64,000 bases of DNA from Candidatus Melainabacteria bacterium MEL.A1 (GCA_001765415.1 CP017245.1:1488001-1552000); one strand, 5' to 3'; counted from the first letter of the stretch, positions 25,968-34,334 are shown. Notes: generated from the sequence alone by a model not told the origin. Made by a program: numbers and translations.

Positions 25968-26402
25968 TTAGATTTTTTTATCGTCAAGATTTGAAATTGT
26001 TATTATTTTGGCTTGTTTGTATTCTTCGTCTTCTTGTTTAGAGTTAAATCCAAGATATTTGCATAAATTTTCAAGGGCTTTTAAACCGGCAGATGTATCA
26101 CGAAGTTTCTTTTTGCCGGTGTAATCACCTTCTTTATCCAAAATATCTTCCTCTTCAAGTGAAAATTCTGCGATTTGGAGTAATTTTTGTATTACATAAC
26201 CTTTATTTACTCTTAATGATGAAATTTGTTGTTTTAGTTGTGTTTTAATTTCTCTTATAATGGTTTCATCAGACAAAAGTTCTGTTGCGGTGGTTGTTAA
26301 ATTCTTTGATTTGTAACCGGCGCATTTCGCAGAACGCTCTCCATCGAGAGTTTTGATGTATTCAGATACAAATATTTTTTGTTGTTTAGTTAATCGTTTC
26401 AT
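25968..26402 (-). CDS. phage terminase small subunit
   Basis: 144 residues of the Terminase_2 type: LTKQQKIFVSEYIKTLDGER (first HTH helix), AGYKSKN with TATELLSDETI (recognition region), then helical oligomerisation segments and an acidic/basic tail. It binds the packaging site and loads the large subunit. The N-terminal DNA-binding helix is complete. Usually first in the packaging operon, here it follows the head genes in transcription order. Confidence 0.85.
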   Translation of the reverse strand: MKRLTKQQKIFVSEYIKTLDGERSAKCAGYKSKNLTTTATELLSDETIIREIKTQLKQQISSLRVNKGYVIQKLLQIAEFSLEEEDILDKEGDYTGKKKLRDTSAGLKALENLCKYLGFNSKQEDEEYKQAKIITISNLDDKKI

Positions 26403-26423
26403 AAGTTTATAGGTTTTAAATTA

Positions 26424-26439
26424 TGTACATTTCGTTACA
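26424..26439. promoter_or_regulatory. TGTAACGAAATGTACA dyad
   Basis: Minus strand TGTAACGAAATGTACA just upstream of terS (start 26402) and about 15 bp before the plus-strand promoter at 26454. Related copies occur at 9783, 34318 and 43196. Confidence 0.4.
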
Positions 26440-26453
26440 TTTGCAGGTATTAT

Positions 26454-26482
26454 TTGAAATTTTTCGAAAAAAATTGTATAAT
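26454..26482 (+). promoter_or_regulatory. plus-strand promoter inside the phage cluster
   Basis: TTGAAA (26454-26459), 17-nt spacer, TATAAT (26477-26482), pointing against the structural genes toward the small ORF at 26533. Confidence 0.6.
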
Positions 26483-26532
26483 AGTCATGCTATTTATATT
26501 TCGGCTAGTGTAAATCTTAACAGGAGGGGAAA

Positions 26533-26616
26533 ATGAATTTTAAACTTCCTGTTTTTTTTATGCGCAAAAATGATTTTACTTTTTGGGAGAAACTCTTTAT
26601 CTACGGGATATTTTAA
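26533..26616 (+). CDS. candidate 27-aa micropeptide with strong SD
   Basis: ATG 26533 follows AGGAGGGG (26522-26529) at near-ideal spacing, downstream of a good promoter. The peptide is hydrophobic and aromatic with a few basic residues (starts MNFKLPVFFMRKND, ends LFIYGIF). It stops at 26616 and overlaps the end of the convergent adaptor gene by 20 bp. Nothing matches a known family. The signals suggest genuine translation; a role in lysis, exclusion or regulation is guesswork. Confidence 0.5.
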   Translation: MNFKLPVFFMRKNDFTFWEKLFIYGIF

Positions 26617-27235
26617 TAGTTGGATGTTCCTCAATTGTTTTAGAAACTTTTGATTTTAAGTTCGCAAAAGCATCTTTGTACATGCTTAGCCAATAGCTAA
26701 ATCGGGCATGTTTTGGATTGCCTTTTAATCTCATACAAGCTCCATATACAACAATCGGTTCGACAAATGGGTTTGGAATAAGAGATATGTCATCAGCTTC
26801 TTCAAAAGTTAATTTTTCTTCGCCGTATTGATTTTTTACGCAGTTTTTGGTGTAGTAAATAATTTCAACAGTTTTGTCTTTGTTAAAAGTTGGAAAAAGA
26901 ATTTTGTCATTGAATAAGCTATAAGTGCTTGAAGGTTGAGAGTTTGTAAAAAAGTGTTCAAAATTTGCAAAATACTCATACTTTTTGCCATCAACAATGA
27001 TATCTTTAATCCTTCCGTCTATTGTATTTTCTATTTCTCCTGAATTTTTGGAAAGGGTTAATTTTTTGTTTCTTATTAAAAAATTCCATTTGTCAGATGT
27101 GCAAATTTCGGAATTTATTATGTTAATAATATTTTTCAATTTGTTATGCTCATTTTTGGTCAGTTCGGAAAAAGTATTAACTTGTTTGTAATTTAATTCT
27201 ACAAGGCATTTGTTAATAAGTTCTAGGTAGTTCAT
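26597..27235 (-). CDS. phage head-tail adaptor-like protein
   Basis: About 212 residues when started at ATG 27235, which has AAGGAG 5 nt upstream; the longer frame to 27256 has no such support. The N-terminus (MNYLELINKCLVELNY with later FSELT and KLKNIINIINSEIC) and all-helical plus small beta domain (DDISLIPNPFVEPIVVYGACMRL) resemble podovirus adaptors such as P22 gp4 or T7 gp11, which form the ring below the portal. Position next to scaffold and coat genes fits. Confidence 0.65.
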   Translation of the reverse strand: MNYLELINKCLVELNYKQVNTFSELTKNEHNKLKNIINIINSEICTSDKWNFLIRNKKLTLSKNSGEIENTIDGRIKDIIVDGKKYEYFANFEHFFTNSQPSSTYSLFNDKILFPTFNKDKTVEIIYYTKNCVKNQYGEEKLTFEEADDISLIPNPFVEPIVVYGACMRLKGNPKHARFSYWLSMYKDAFANLKSKVSKTIEEHPTIKISRR

Positions 27236-27311
27236 TTTTCTCCTTTCTTCTTTCAAGAAAGAGTAGCCTAAAAATAGACTACTCTCTCACAAAAGATTTA
27301 ATAGTTATATG

Positions 27312-27935
27312 CTATTTAATCAACCCTTTACGGAGTTGAGCCATTATGGCTTGTTCGTTTTTTGCGAACTCAGCACCACTCATTTTGCCGATTTGTTCAC
27401 GAGTAAAGACCAAGTTTTTCATGCCGTCAGAATTATTGTTTTGTGCATTTGCACGCAACCTTTGTTTGGCGGTTTCGTTTTCATTGATTAATGCCTTTTC
27501 GTGTTTTTGTTTTTCTAAATATCTTTGGATTGCAGAATTTTCAATTTTTTCTACAAGCGCAGAGATTTTAGAAATTTCATCTCTATCAAAATTGGTATTT
27601 GAATTTTTTAAATAATCATAGACATCACTTCTGCCGATTTGGTTGAAAAAGTCCGGCATGGGTTCGGCTTGAGTTGGAATGTCTATTGACTGTTGTAACT
27701 GTTTTTGAGGTAGATTTTCTGTGTATTTCTCAAACGCCTTTTGAGATACGAAATTCATCAAATTTTGTCCTTGTTCTTGTGTCATTACACCATTCCCAAC
27801 TAGTTGCTTAATCGTGTTGATGTCGTTAATTGCCATTTGTTTGTATTTCTCGGCAATGTTTGGCTGATTGTTTTCAGATGCCGGATTTTGATTGTCGGCA
27901 AGAGATGAAACATTTTCTATATTTTGTTCATTCAT
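27312..27935 (-). CDS. probable scaffolding protein
   Basis: 207 residues, strongly polar and helical, rich in Gln, Asn, Glu and Lys. It has an N-terminal low-complexity segment, a central helical region (QLQQSIDIPTQ) and a C-terminal helix-rich end (EFAKNEQAIMAQLRKGLIK). Such composition and its position just downstream of the coat gene are typical of capsid scaffolds, although these have little sequence conservation. No other function is indicated. Confidence 0.55.
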   Translation of the reverse strand: MNEQNIENVSSLADNQNPASENNQPNIAEKYKQMAINDINTIKQLVGNGVMTQEQGQNLMNFVSQKAFEKYTENLPQKQLQQSIDIPTQAEPMPDFFNQIGRSDVYDYLKNSNTNFDRDEISKISALVEKIENSAIQRYLEKQKHEKALINENETAKQRLRANAQNNNSDGMKNLVFTREQIGKMSGAEFAKNEQAIMAQLRKGLIK

Positions 27936-27945
27936 AACTTTTTCC

Positions 27946-28179
27946 TTATGCTTGTCTTTTCATGTATGTGACCGCAAATTCAATTGCTTCATCAATAAAT
28001 GATGAAAACATAATCGAAATTATTGGTTTTAAAACAATAGGAACAGGAAGTTTTTCAATGACAAATTTTATAGCCATTTCTTTTTTCTGCTTTCCTTTGT
28101 TGCTTCCAAGAATTTCTTCTGCGTTATTTACTGCAGATTTTGCGAGTTCTTTAATTTTTATTTTGAAATTGTTAAACAT
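27946..28179 (-). CDS. small holin-like phage protein
   Basis: 77 residues: basic amphipathic N-terminus (KIKIKELAKSAVNNAEEI), then a hydrophobic stretch (LPVPIVLKPIISIMFSSFI) and a short C-terminal tail. The KKEMAIKFVIEKLP segment before a single hydrophobic region resembles LL-H-type small holins, but similarity is weak. It lies between coat (18 bp) and scaffold (11 bp) genes. Confidence 0.5.
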   Translation of the reverse strand: MFNNFKIKIKELAKSAVNNAEEILGSNKGKQKKEMAIKFVIEKLPVPIVLKPIISIMFSSFIDEAIEFAVTYMKRQA

Positions 28180-28196
28180 TATTTACATGCTCCGAT

Positions 28197-29051
28197 TTAT
28201 TTTGCACTAACAACCATTTTTGCAAGAGCTTTTGGCTGAACGGTTTTAGCACCGTATAGGTATAAGCCTCTAACAAGGTCTGAGAAACTGTCTTTATCTC
28301 TCAAACTTTCGATTTTGGCTAATTGAGAGGCGAATGTAATACCCTCATTTGTACCGGCTAATACATAATATTTGTCAGATATTGCGGTTAAGTTTGTGCT
28401 TACTAAAACATCCATTCCGGCAATTCTTCCGATTGCTCCTTCTCTTAATGTTTCATCAGCAACATTGTGCGCACCAATAAATTCAGAGCTTTGTAATAAA
28501 TAAGATTCAATTGTCGGGTTAATTACGACCCAAGGTCTGGTGCCTGTAGAAACAGCATCAGAATTTTTTAAACAAAGTGCAAGTTTTACAAAATATGAGT
28601 AGATAGTTGTTTTATCAAGAGTAATCGGAGCTTCGTCGCTGCCAACAATGTTAGTTGCTGCAACATTTGCATGTTGTGATAAAAGATAGGCATCTTGAAC
28701 TTCTTCTATTGCTTTTCTTGCATTTTTAAGATGTGCTTCCATAATATCTGTGTTTGCTTGTACTTGTGCGATATCATTGATTTTGAAAGCAAAGAATTTC
28801 TTTTGATCAATTACAAGTTCTTGAGATGTTGGTTCAAGTTCACTATATGTAATATTTTCTGAACCTAATGTTGAAATTGTAACTTCTGAAGGAGTTATGA
28901 TTTTAACTTTATCACCTTGATTTTTAATTTCTCCTTCCCAATTTCTGTTTACACATTGTAGCATAACGCAATCTTTTTCCAGCATATTGTTTAATTTTTT
29001 GCTCCAAATTTCAGGAATGAATGCTGAGTAAGAGTTAGTTGTTTCTGACAT
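28197..29051 (-). CDS. major capsid protein (P22 coat-like HK97 fold)
   Basis: 284 residues. The N-terminus SYSAFIPEIWSKKLNNMLEK followed by NQGDKVKIITPSEVTIS, a central ELVIDQKKFFAFKINDIAQ (coat beta-hinge style) and a C-terminal domain with RPWVVINPTIESYLL and GRIAGMDVLVSTNL match the spelling of podovirus and related coat proteins that use the HK97 fold. Shorter than P22 gp5 (430), lacking room for the I-domain. SD in GAAAGGAAAAATT. Intact frame. Confidence 0.8.
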   Translation of the reverse strand: MSETTNSYSAFIPEIWSKKLNNMLEKDCVMLQCVNRNWEGEIKNQGDKVKIITPSEVTISTLGSENITYSELEPTSQELVIDQKKFFAFKINDIAQVQANTDIMEAHLKNARKAIEEVQDAYLLSQHANVAATNIVGSDEAPITLDKTTIYSYFVKLALCLKNSDAVSTGTRPWVVINPTIESYLLQSSEFIGAHNVADETLREGAIGRIAGMDVLVSTNLTAISDKYYVLAGTNEGITFASQLAKIESLRDKDSFSDLVRGLYLYGAKTVQPKALAKMVVSAK

Positions 29052-29101
29052 AATTTTTCCTTTCTTTTTTTAGTGTGTAATTTGTATAAAATGAGTGGTG
29101 A

Positions 29102-30610
29102 TTAGTCATCAATATAGACTTCTCTAAATTGAAGTCCGATTATTGCACAAGAATTTGTGATATCGTTTCCTTCGACACATAATTGTACGGAGTAATTTGC
29201 TTCAGAAATTTCGGCTTTTTCTAAAGTATCTTTGTTTACTGCCCAAACAGGAATTGAACTTTCTTCATCTCCCCAATGACACGGTTGGTGGTCTGGCATA
29301 TCGTTGTCAGCCCAAATCAAATGATCTTTGTAAACAGAATAAATATGTTCCTCATCGTCTGATAGTTCGCTGTCGTAATCTTTGAATACTGAAAATTTAA
29401 AATTATTGTCATATTCTGTATCTAACAGAAAATAAAATTCGTCAATCATTTTTCTATGATGAGGATTTGTAATTGCAAGAAATGGAGATTTCCACATAAA
29501 ATCAATTGGAATTCCGTTGAAGGTTGTTCCATAGTCATCTTTGTAAATTTTTCCGTTTTTATCTGCTATATAAATCTGTTCATTATGTACGCAAGCAGTT
29601 ACTATATCTTGTGGAACTTTTCTTTTATACCAAGCTTTGTTTACATAATCGTTAATCCAAATGGTATGAAAATATTTGTCTGATGCGTATGGAAAGAAAT
29701 ACCAGATTTGATTTTTCTTTTCGTAATGCAAAGCAATTGTGTTTGATAAATTCTCAAAAGACGAAAATTCATCTTTTATATTTAAAGATATTTCATTCCC
29801 GAGTTGAATTTGGTTGAGTTCTCCAACTTGTTCAAGTGCAAAAATTCCATTGCTCAAAAAATATTGTTTATTTGATACGTTGAGGATTGATGAAGAATTT
29901 ATAGCACCTATATCTGCAAATAAAGTGATTGCAAAATCGCTTGGATTTGTTCCGGAAAGAAGGTAAACGCTATTTCTTTTGTAAATTGCAAGATAATCTT
30001 TATATTGGTGTAATGCTGTTATTGAACCGGTATCTGTATGAAATTCGTTGATGTAACCAGCATCGTCAGATGTCGTAAAATCATTGTAATTGCCAAGTGC
30101 AGAATAGTAAATGGTTGCATTCTTTGCGACCCAAACTCTACCCTTGTATGCCGAAATAATTCCTCCTGTTAAAATATCTCCATTTAAGTCTTTTAATCCA
30201 CACTCGACAACGTCATAAGTTGAATTGTTTTTGATGTAAAACAATCCATCACTTTCTGTCATTATTAATATTCCATTTAAAAAGTTTAAAAATTTAGGTT
30301 TTCTGCCGGTTAAAGTTTTGTTGATTAAATTCGTTTTGGAATGTAATTCGTCATAAATAAATATTTTACCTGAAACTGTCGTGATAACTAATTTGGGGAT
30401 ATCATAAGATAACATTTCTGTTATTCCCGTGATTTCTTCTCCTATATCTAAAAATAAGGAATTTCCTTTTTGTTTTACAATTCCTCGATTTTGGAGGATT
30501 TCAATATTTGTAGCATCTGCCCAATAAATCTTTTTTGTATTAAGCCCCAATTCTGTTTTTGTTAAAGCTTGATTTATTCCGCCTGCTAAATTGTAATATG
30601 ATACTTCCAT
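29102..30610 (-). CDS. P22 gp10-like beta-propeller packaged-DNA stabilisation protein
   Basis: 502 residues beginning with the characteristic YYNLAGGINQALT; the chain then shows repeated beta blades (GITEMLSYDIPKLVITTVSG, ISAYKGRVWVAKNATIYYSA, ALHQYKDYLAIYKRNSVYLL, IWYFFPYASDK) as in P22 gp10 and related hub proteins that plug the portal after packaging. The C-terminal part is a beta-rich domain. It follows the amidase gene by 15 bp. No tail spike or needle gene is present downstream. Confidence 0.7.
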   Translation of the reverse strand: MEVSYYNLAGGINQALTKTELGLNTKKIYWADATNIEILQNRGIVKQKGNSLFLDIGEEITGITEMLSYDIPKLVITTVSGKIFIYDELHSKTNLINKTLTGRKPKFLNFLNGILIMTESDGLFYIKNNSTYDVVECGLKDLNGDILTGGIISAYKGRVWVAKNATIYYSALGNYNDFTTSDDAGYINEFHTDTGSITALHQYKDYLAIYKRNSVYLLSGTNPSDFAITLFADIGAINSSSILNVSNKQYFLSNGIFALEQVGELNQIQLGNEISLNIKDEFSSFENLSNTIALHYEKKNQIWYFFPYASDKYFHTIWINDYVNKAWYKRKVPQDIVTACVHNEQIYIADKNGKIYKDDYGTTFNGIPIDFMWKSPFLAITNPHHRKMIDEFYFLLDTEYDNNFKFSVFKDYDSELSDDEEHIYSVYKDHLIWADNDMPDHQPCHWGDEESSIPVWAVNKDTLEKAEISEANYSVQLCVEGNDITNSCAIIGLQFREVYIDD

Positions 30611-30625
30611 TTTTGTAGCTCCTTT

Positions 30626-31126
30626 TTAATTAATTTTGTTGATTTTGTTTAAGTACCATTTGATTTTTGTTCTTATAAAACTTCCGACTTCTTCTTTTGT
30701 AATCCATTGATATGGAGGAAGATAGTTGATATCAATTTTGCCCGCTGACGTTGTTTTTGGATTTTGTTTCCCAAACTCGTAATGAGTGAGAACAGTTTGT
30801 GGTGTTATTTGAATGTTATATTTTTTGCAAAGTTGTGCGCAAAAATTCATTGTACTTTCAAATTGTTTTTTGGTAATCGGATATTTCCCAACAGATTTTG
30901 CCGACTTGTAATTCAACATTGCGCAGATAGCAACTCCGATTGAACCGGTGTTTCCTCCGCCGGTGTGAGCTGCATATTTGCCGGCTTTGCATATTTCATT
31001 TGCTTCTGGCTTGAATACTCCGTAATGGATTTCTCCTTTGGCATCAACTAAAAAATGATAATGTTCTTTTTCATAATTAGTTGGAAAGTACGTTCCTGCT
31101 GTCCAATGTATGATTATTCGCTTCAT
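30626..31126 (-). CDS. N-acetylmuramoyl-L-alanine amidase (endolysin, Amidase_2)
   Basis: 166 residues. Amidase_2/PGRP fold with zinc ligands recognisable as His7 (IIIHWTAG), and the later THYEFG with downstream Lys/Asp; other conserved text is YHFLVDAKGEIHYG, AAHTGGGNTGSIGVAICAM and LTHYEFGKQNPKT. It cleaves the stem-peptide amide of peptidoglycan at lysis. No signal peptide, so it needs a holin or spanin. Its start overlaps the HTH gene by 50 bp in another frame, implying coupled translation. Confidence 0.85.
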   Translation of the reverse strand: MKRIIIHWTAGTYFPTNYEKEHYHFLVDAKGEIHYGVFKPEANEICKAGKYAAHTGGGNTGSIGVAICAMLNYKSAKSVGKYPITKKQFESTMNFCAQLCKKYNIQITPQTVLTHYEFGKQNPKTTSAGKIDINYLPPYQWITKEEVGSFIRTKIKWYLNKINKIN

Positions 31127-31331
31127 AAAATTCCTCTAACCATTCTTTATTCATAAACTTGTAAATCATGGCCGCATGGGTTCTGTTTTGTGCGTGTAAC
31201 TTTAAAATTGCTCTATCTATATGATTTCTTACTGTGCCGTAAGCTATTTTGAGTGCCGAACAAATTTCTTTATCTGAATAACCCAATGCAACCAAAGTTA
31301 TTACTTCAACTTCTTTGGGGGAAAGTGCCAT
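31077..31331 (-). CDS. LuxR/GerE-type HTH regulator of the phage cluster
   Basis: 84 residues from ATG 31331 (AAAGGA 9 nt upstream); the alternative TTG at 31337 is only 3 nt from the SD. It holds a LuxR-type HTH: LSPKEVEVITLVALGYSDKE, then ICSALKIAYGTVRNHIDRAI. It has no receiver or ligand domain, like small phage late activators or GerE. It is the first gene in transcription order and overlaps the amidase gene by 50 bp. Candidate activator of the head operon, by position. Confidence 0.8.
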   Translation of the reverse strand: MALSPKEVEVITLVALGYSDKEICSALKIAYGTVRNHIDRAILKLHAQNRTHAAMIYKFMNKEWLEEFYEANNHTLDSRNVLSN

Positions 31332-31419
31332 GTTCAAAATTCCTTTACTAGTCTTTATACATTCAGCATATTAAAAAACGACTGAATATAATTCATAATA
31401 TTTCCGTTCAAAAAAACAA

Positions 31420-31437
31420 GGGCGGAATTATCCGCCC
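31420..31437 (-). terminator. terminator upstream of the phage operon
   Basis: GGGCGGA-ATTA-TCCGCCC stem followed on the minus strand by CTTGTTTTTTT. It ends the 31896 transcript and separates it from the phage operon. Confidence 0.85.
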
Positions 31438-31452
31438 AGAGAGTAAGATAAT

Positions 31453-31896
31453 TTAAGGATTGTTTTTTAGGTATTTGTTTTCTGTAAGTCCTATTTTCAA
31501 AGCTCTAAGATTTGAATAACATCTCTTTTTTACTCCAAATTCGTTATAATTTAAGTAGAATTTGCTCGTGTATAACGGTTTGTAATTAGCAGGTCGAATT
31601 TCGTATAAGATGGAATTTTTTAATTTTGAGAAAAATCCCCGAGCTTTTTGATTAATTTTTCTTATAACTGAAATATTATTTTCTTTGTTAATTCTTGTGA
31701 GTTGGCAAACCGAATGACCGCAAACAGGACATTTGCTCAAGTAATCTAGTTCGCACAACAAAAAGTTTTCCTGCGGAACAAGACGAAAAGTTTTGGTCTT
31801 ATGTAAAGCTCCACAGCAATGAATATAACCCATACTGCTATCCCCTAACTTTAGTGGTAAACGATTTTGCCATCTTTGGGCGTGAACCTTAACCAC
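31453..31896 (-). CDS. Cys-rich hypothetical protein (paralogue of 206-616)
   Basis: 147 residues, basic, with a GYIHCCGAL and a KCPVCGHSVCQLTRINK zinc-ribbon-like motif. The CxxCG-RINK pattern is shared with the 206-616 product. The start is GTG 31896; TATACT lies about 7 nt upstream and there is no SD, so a leaderless mRNA is likely. Followed by its own strong terminator at 31420-31437 and therefore not in the phage operon. Function unknown. Confidence 0.65.
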   Translation of the reverse strand: MVKVHAQRWQNRLPLKLGDSSMGYIHCCGALHKTKTFRLVPQENFLLCELDYLSKCPVCGHSVCQLTRINKENNISVIRKINQKARGFFSKLKNSILYEIRPANYKPLYTSKFYLNYNEFGVKKRCYSNLRALKIGLTENKYLKNNP

Positions 31897-31987
31897 ATTT
31901 TTAGTATAACTTATATTCCCAATTTGAAAAGTCCACGATTATACAGGCATGTTGCTATCTCCATGAATACATGGGGCGCTAAGCAGC

Positions 31988-32165
31988 TTTAAGTGAAAAG
32001 TGAGAAGTGAAAAGACCATATCGGGATGAATAAGTGAATGGTGAGTGATGAATAGTGGGTAGAACGTATCAAGGAAAATGTGTTCCTCCCTGATGAGACT
32101 CTGCCGAACAAAAGGTGACTAAATGTCACGTTTTGTGAGAGGTAATTTAGGTGGGTGCTATCTCG
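31988..32165 (+). repeat. long dispersed repeat, copy B
   Basis: Diverged direct copy of 6718-6911 with the same order of landmarks, ending in the hairpin core and the AGGTGGGTGCTATC stretch. Confidence 0.75.
32097..32142 (+). repeat. hairpin repeat core, copy 2
   Basis: Identical over the core to the 6839-6884 copy. Confidence 0.85.
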
Positions 32166-32371
32166 TAAAGAAATTTATAATTATAAACTTTCACCCATCT
32201 GCCATTCTTTATAAGGCAATAAGGCGATAGGACTATAGGGGGGAAAGAGAGAAGTGAAACGTGAAAAGTCCGTATCGTTGAAGATATTTTGGTTCATATC
32301 GCCAACACATTCTTCTTTCCCCTCGCCCCTTGTGCTGAGGGAGCAGTTGTTCGTGAGCATTTAGATTGTAA

Positions 32372-33439
32372 TTATTTTACGCACAATTCGCAGCACATTT
32401 GGCAAGCACCGAAAACTTTTGCGGCGTGAAGATTTTTTCTAAAACATCTGTAATGCGGAAGGTTGAAAACTTTTTTAATCGGCATATCTTTGATGTTGCC
32501 GATTTTTTGTGACAAACAAGGGTAAACATCTCCCTGCGGATTAATCATCATGTTTGAATAAGGGTACATGCAAGGTTTATAAATCTCTGAAACAGGTTTT
32601 TCTGCCGGAGTGTTGAAAAATTCTTCAATTTTTTCAAGTGGATTTTTAGAATATTCAAACTTCGGTGAAAATCTTAATTTTACATTCGATTTCTTACTTA
32701 AACTTTCAAGTTCCTTGTAAACTTCTTTGAAATGCTCCATATCAAAATATTTTTGAATAGGGTAATTCGCATTAAATTCCGGTACAAAACTATCAAATAA
32801 TACAGAATTTTGTTTTAAATTGTTGTTGCGTAAAAAAGAAATTGAAAGAAAATTAAATCTCTTTTCGTCGCACATTTTGTAAAGTTTTACCAAATCATCA
32901 AGATTATTTTCAAGTACAATTGTCTTGATATCAACCATCGGGCGTTTTTTTCGAGAATTCATGTTGTCAAAATTGTTCATGATTTTGTCCCAAATTCCGT
33001 CTTTGTTTCGGTTAATATTATGGTTTTCTCCATAACCGTCGAGAGAAACCGACAAAAGCATCATTTTACTTTTTATAAAAGCATCTATGATTTCGTCATT
33101 AATCAAAATTCCATTTGATACTACATTCAATTTGCCAAATGTTTTTTTAGCAGTTCTCATCAAAATGTCGACAAAATCTTTTCTGATAAGCGGTTCGCCA
33201 CCGACAAGAGTTACAAAAGAATAAAACGGAATTTGGTCTATTATTTTGAACCATTCTTCAGTGGTTAGTTCGTCTTTTTTTCTGTCGTCGCCAACGTAGC
33301 AATATGGACAATTCAAGTTGCAACGATATGTTAATTCAAAAAAATATCTTAACGGCATAGGTGCTAACCCGCTTCTGTCGTTGTAAGCAGGTAGTGCATA
33401 TAAGTTTCTTCCAATATCAAACAGGTTTGACAAATTCAT
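32372..33439 (-). CDS. radical SAM/SPASM domain protein
   Basis: 355 residues. The radical SAM cluster is C40-C44-C47 (TYRCNLNCPYCYVG), followed by VTLVGGEPLIRKDF and SVSLDGYGENHN. The C-terminal SPASM-type Cys set appears as CMYPY, VYPCLSQKIGN and GACQMCCELC, so auxiliary Fe-S clusters are expected. Such enzymes modify ribosomal peptides or proteins, or act in cofactor synthesis; no obvious peptide precursor is seen nearby, so the substrate is unknown. The zupT-like gene lies just upstream (8-bp gap), suggesting co-transcription. Confidence 0.85.
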   Translation of the reverse strand: MNLSNLFDIGRNLYALPAYNDRSGLAPMPLRYFFELTYRCNLNCPYCYVGDDRKKDELTTEEWFKIIDQIPFYSFVTLVGGEPLIRKDFVDILMRTAKKTFGKLNVVSNGILINDEIIDAFIKSKMMLLSVSLDGYGENHNINRNKDGIWDKIMNNFDNMNSRKKRPMVDIKTIVLENNLDDLVKLYKMCDEKRFNFLSISFLRNNNLKQNSVLFDSFVPEFNANYPIQKYFDMEHFKEVYKELESLSKKSNVKLRFSPKFEYSKNPLEKIEEFFNTPAEKPVSEIYKPCMYPYSNMMINPQGDVYPCLSQKIGNIKDMPIKKVFNLPHYRCFRKNLHAAKVFGACQMCCELCVK

Positions 33440-33446
33440 TTTGAGA

Positions 33447-34253
33447 TTAACCGCCTATCAAAATTAAACTAATCCAAATAACAAGAATCCCGGAAATAAT
33501 ACCAACAATTGATTGGTGCCAATCGCCGTATTCTTTTGCCAGTGGTAGCAAGGTATCGAATGAAATATAAATCATAATCCCTGCAACGGCAGCCATCAAA
33601 GCTCCTATTAGGACTTGTGGTAGGAATAATCCGAAAATAAACATTCCAACTAAAGCTCCGATTGGTTCTGTAATTCCTGAAAGTGCTGCATATAACATTG
33701 CATATCGTTTTTTGCCTGTTACGTGATACATTGGTAAAGCTACTGCAATACCTTCAGGAATGTTGTGAATAGCAATAGCTAAGCCGACAGACAATCCAAG
33801 TGTAATATTTTGGGTTGTTGTAAAAAATGTTGCCATTCCTTCTGGAAAGTTGTGTACACAAATTGCGATTGCGGTAAAAATTCCGGCTCTTTTAATTCTA
33901 TAATTTCTATGAGCAGGACCGTCTGGGTGTAAAACGTCTTCCGTATCAATGTGGTCTGGTAAAAAGTAATCGATTAAGATTGCGACAATCAAACCTGCCA
34001 CAAAGCCTGCAAGTGTAAGCCATTCATGTGTATTTGGAAAATGTTGCGCCAAAAGTTTTCCGGCTTCCGGCAACATATCCATAAATGATACGAAAACCAT
34101 TACGCCGGCAGAAAATCCCAAACCGACAGATAGTGCTTTTAAATTATCTTTTTTTACAATAAATGCTATACCACCACCAATTGCAGTTGATAAACCTGCA
34201 AAAAGAGTTATAAGCATAGCTGGGGCAAAATTATTAGGTATAATCATCTTCAT
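33447..34253 (-). CDS. zupT: ZIP-family zinc transporter (ZupT-like)
   Basis: 268 residues, eight predicted membrane helices. It carries the ZIP metal-site motifs HNFPEG (helix 4) and HNIPEG (helix 5), and the GxxxSAGVMVFVSFMDMLPEA region in helix 2. Imports zinc and perhaps other divalent metals across the inner membrane. The His-containing loop HPDGPAHRN is between helices 3 and 4. Length matches ZupT (about 257). SD AAAGGA. Confidence 0.9.
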   Translation of the reverse strand: MKMIIPNNFAPAMLITLFAGLSTAIGGGIAFIVKKDNLKALSVGLGFSAGVMVFVSFMDMLPEAGKLLAQHFPNTHEWLTLAGFVAGLIVAILIDYFLPDHIDTEDVLHPDGPAHRNYRIKRAGIFTAIAICVHNFPEGMATFFTTTQNITLGLSVGLAIAIHNIPEGIAVALPMYHVTGKKRYAMLYAALSGITEPIGALVGMFIFGLFLPQVLIGALMAAVAGIMIYISFDTLLPLAKEYGDWHQSIVGIISGILVIWISLILIGG

Positions 34254-34317
34254 TAATTCCTTTCAAAATAATGATAACATAAAGGAAAAATATGTAAAAA
34301 ACAAATAAAAATTGAAT

Positions 34318-34334
34318 TGTTACGAAATGTAAAT
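34318..34334 (+). promoter_or_regulatory. TGTTACGAAATGTAA motif
   Basis: 157 bp before the 34475 start; nearly identical to the motif 164 bp before the 43360 start. Confidence 0.45.

Larger units (their letters stand above)
31897..32371. other. 475-bp repeat-rich intergenic region
   Basis: No gene supported. It contains long-repeat copy B (31988-32165) with a hairpin core, a short motif TAAGGCAATAAGGCGATAGG (32212-32231) related to 42158-42195, and a CTCGCCCCTTGTG element (32322-32334) also found near 34920. Confidence 0.65.
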
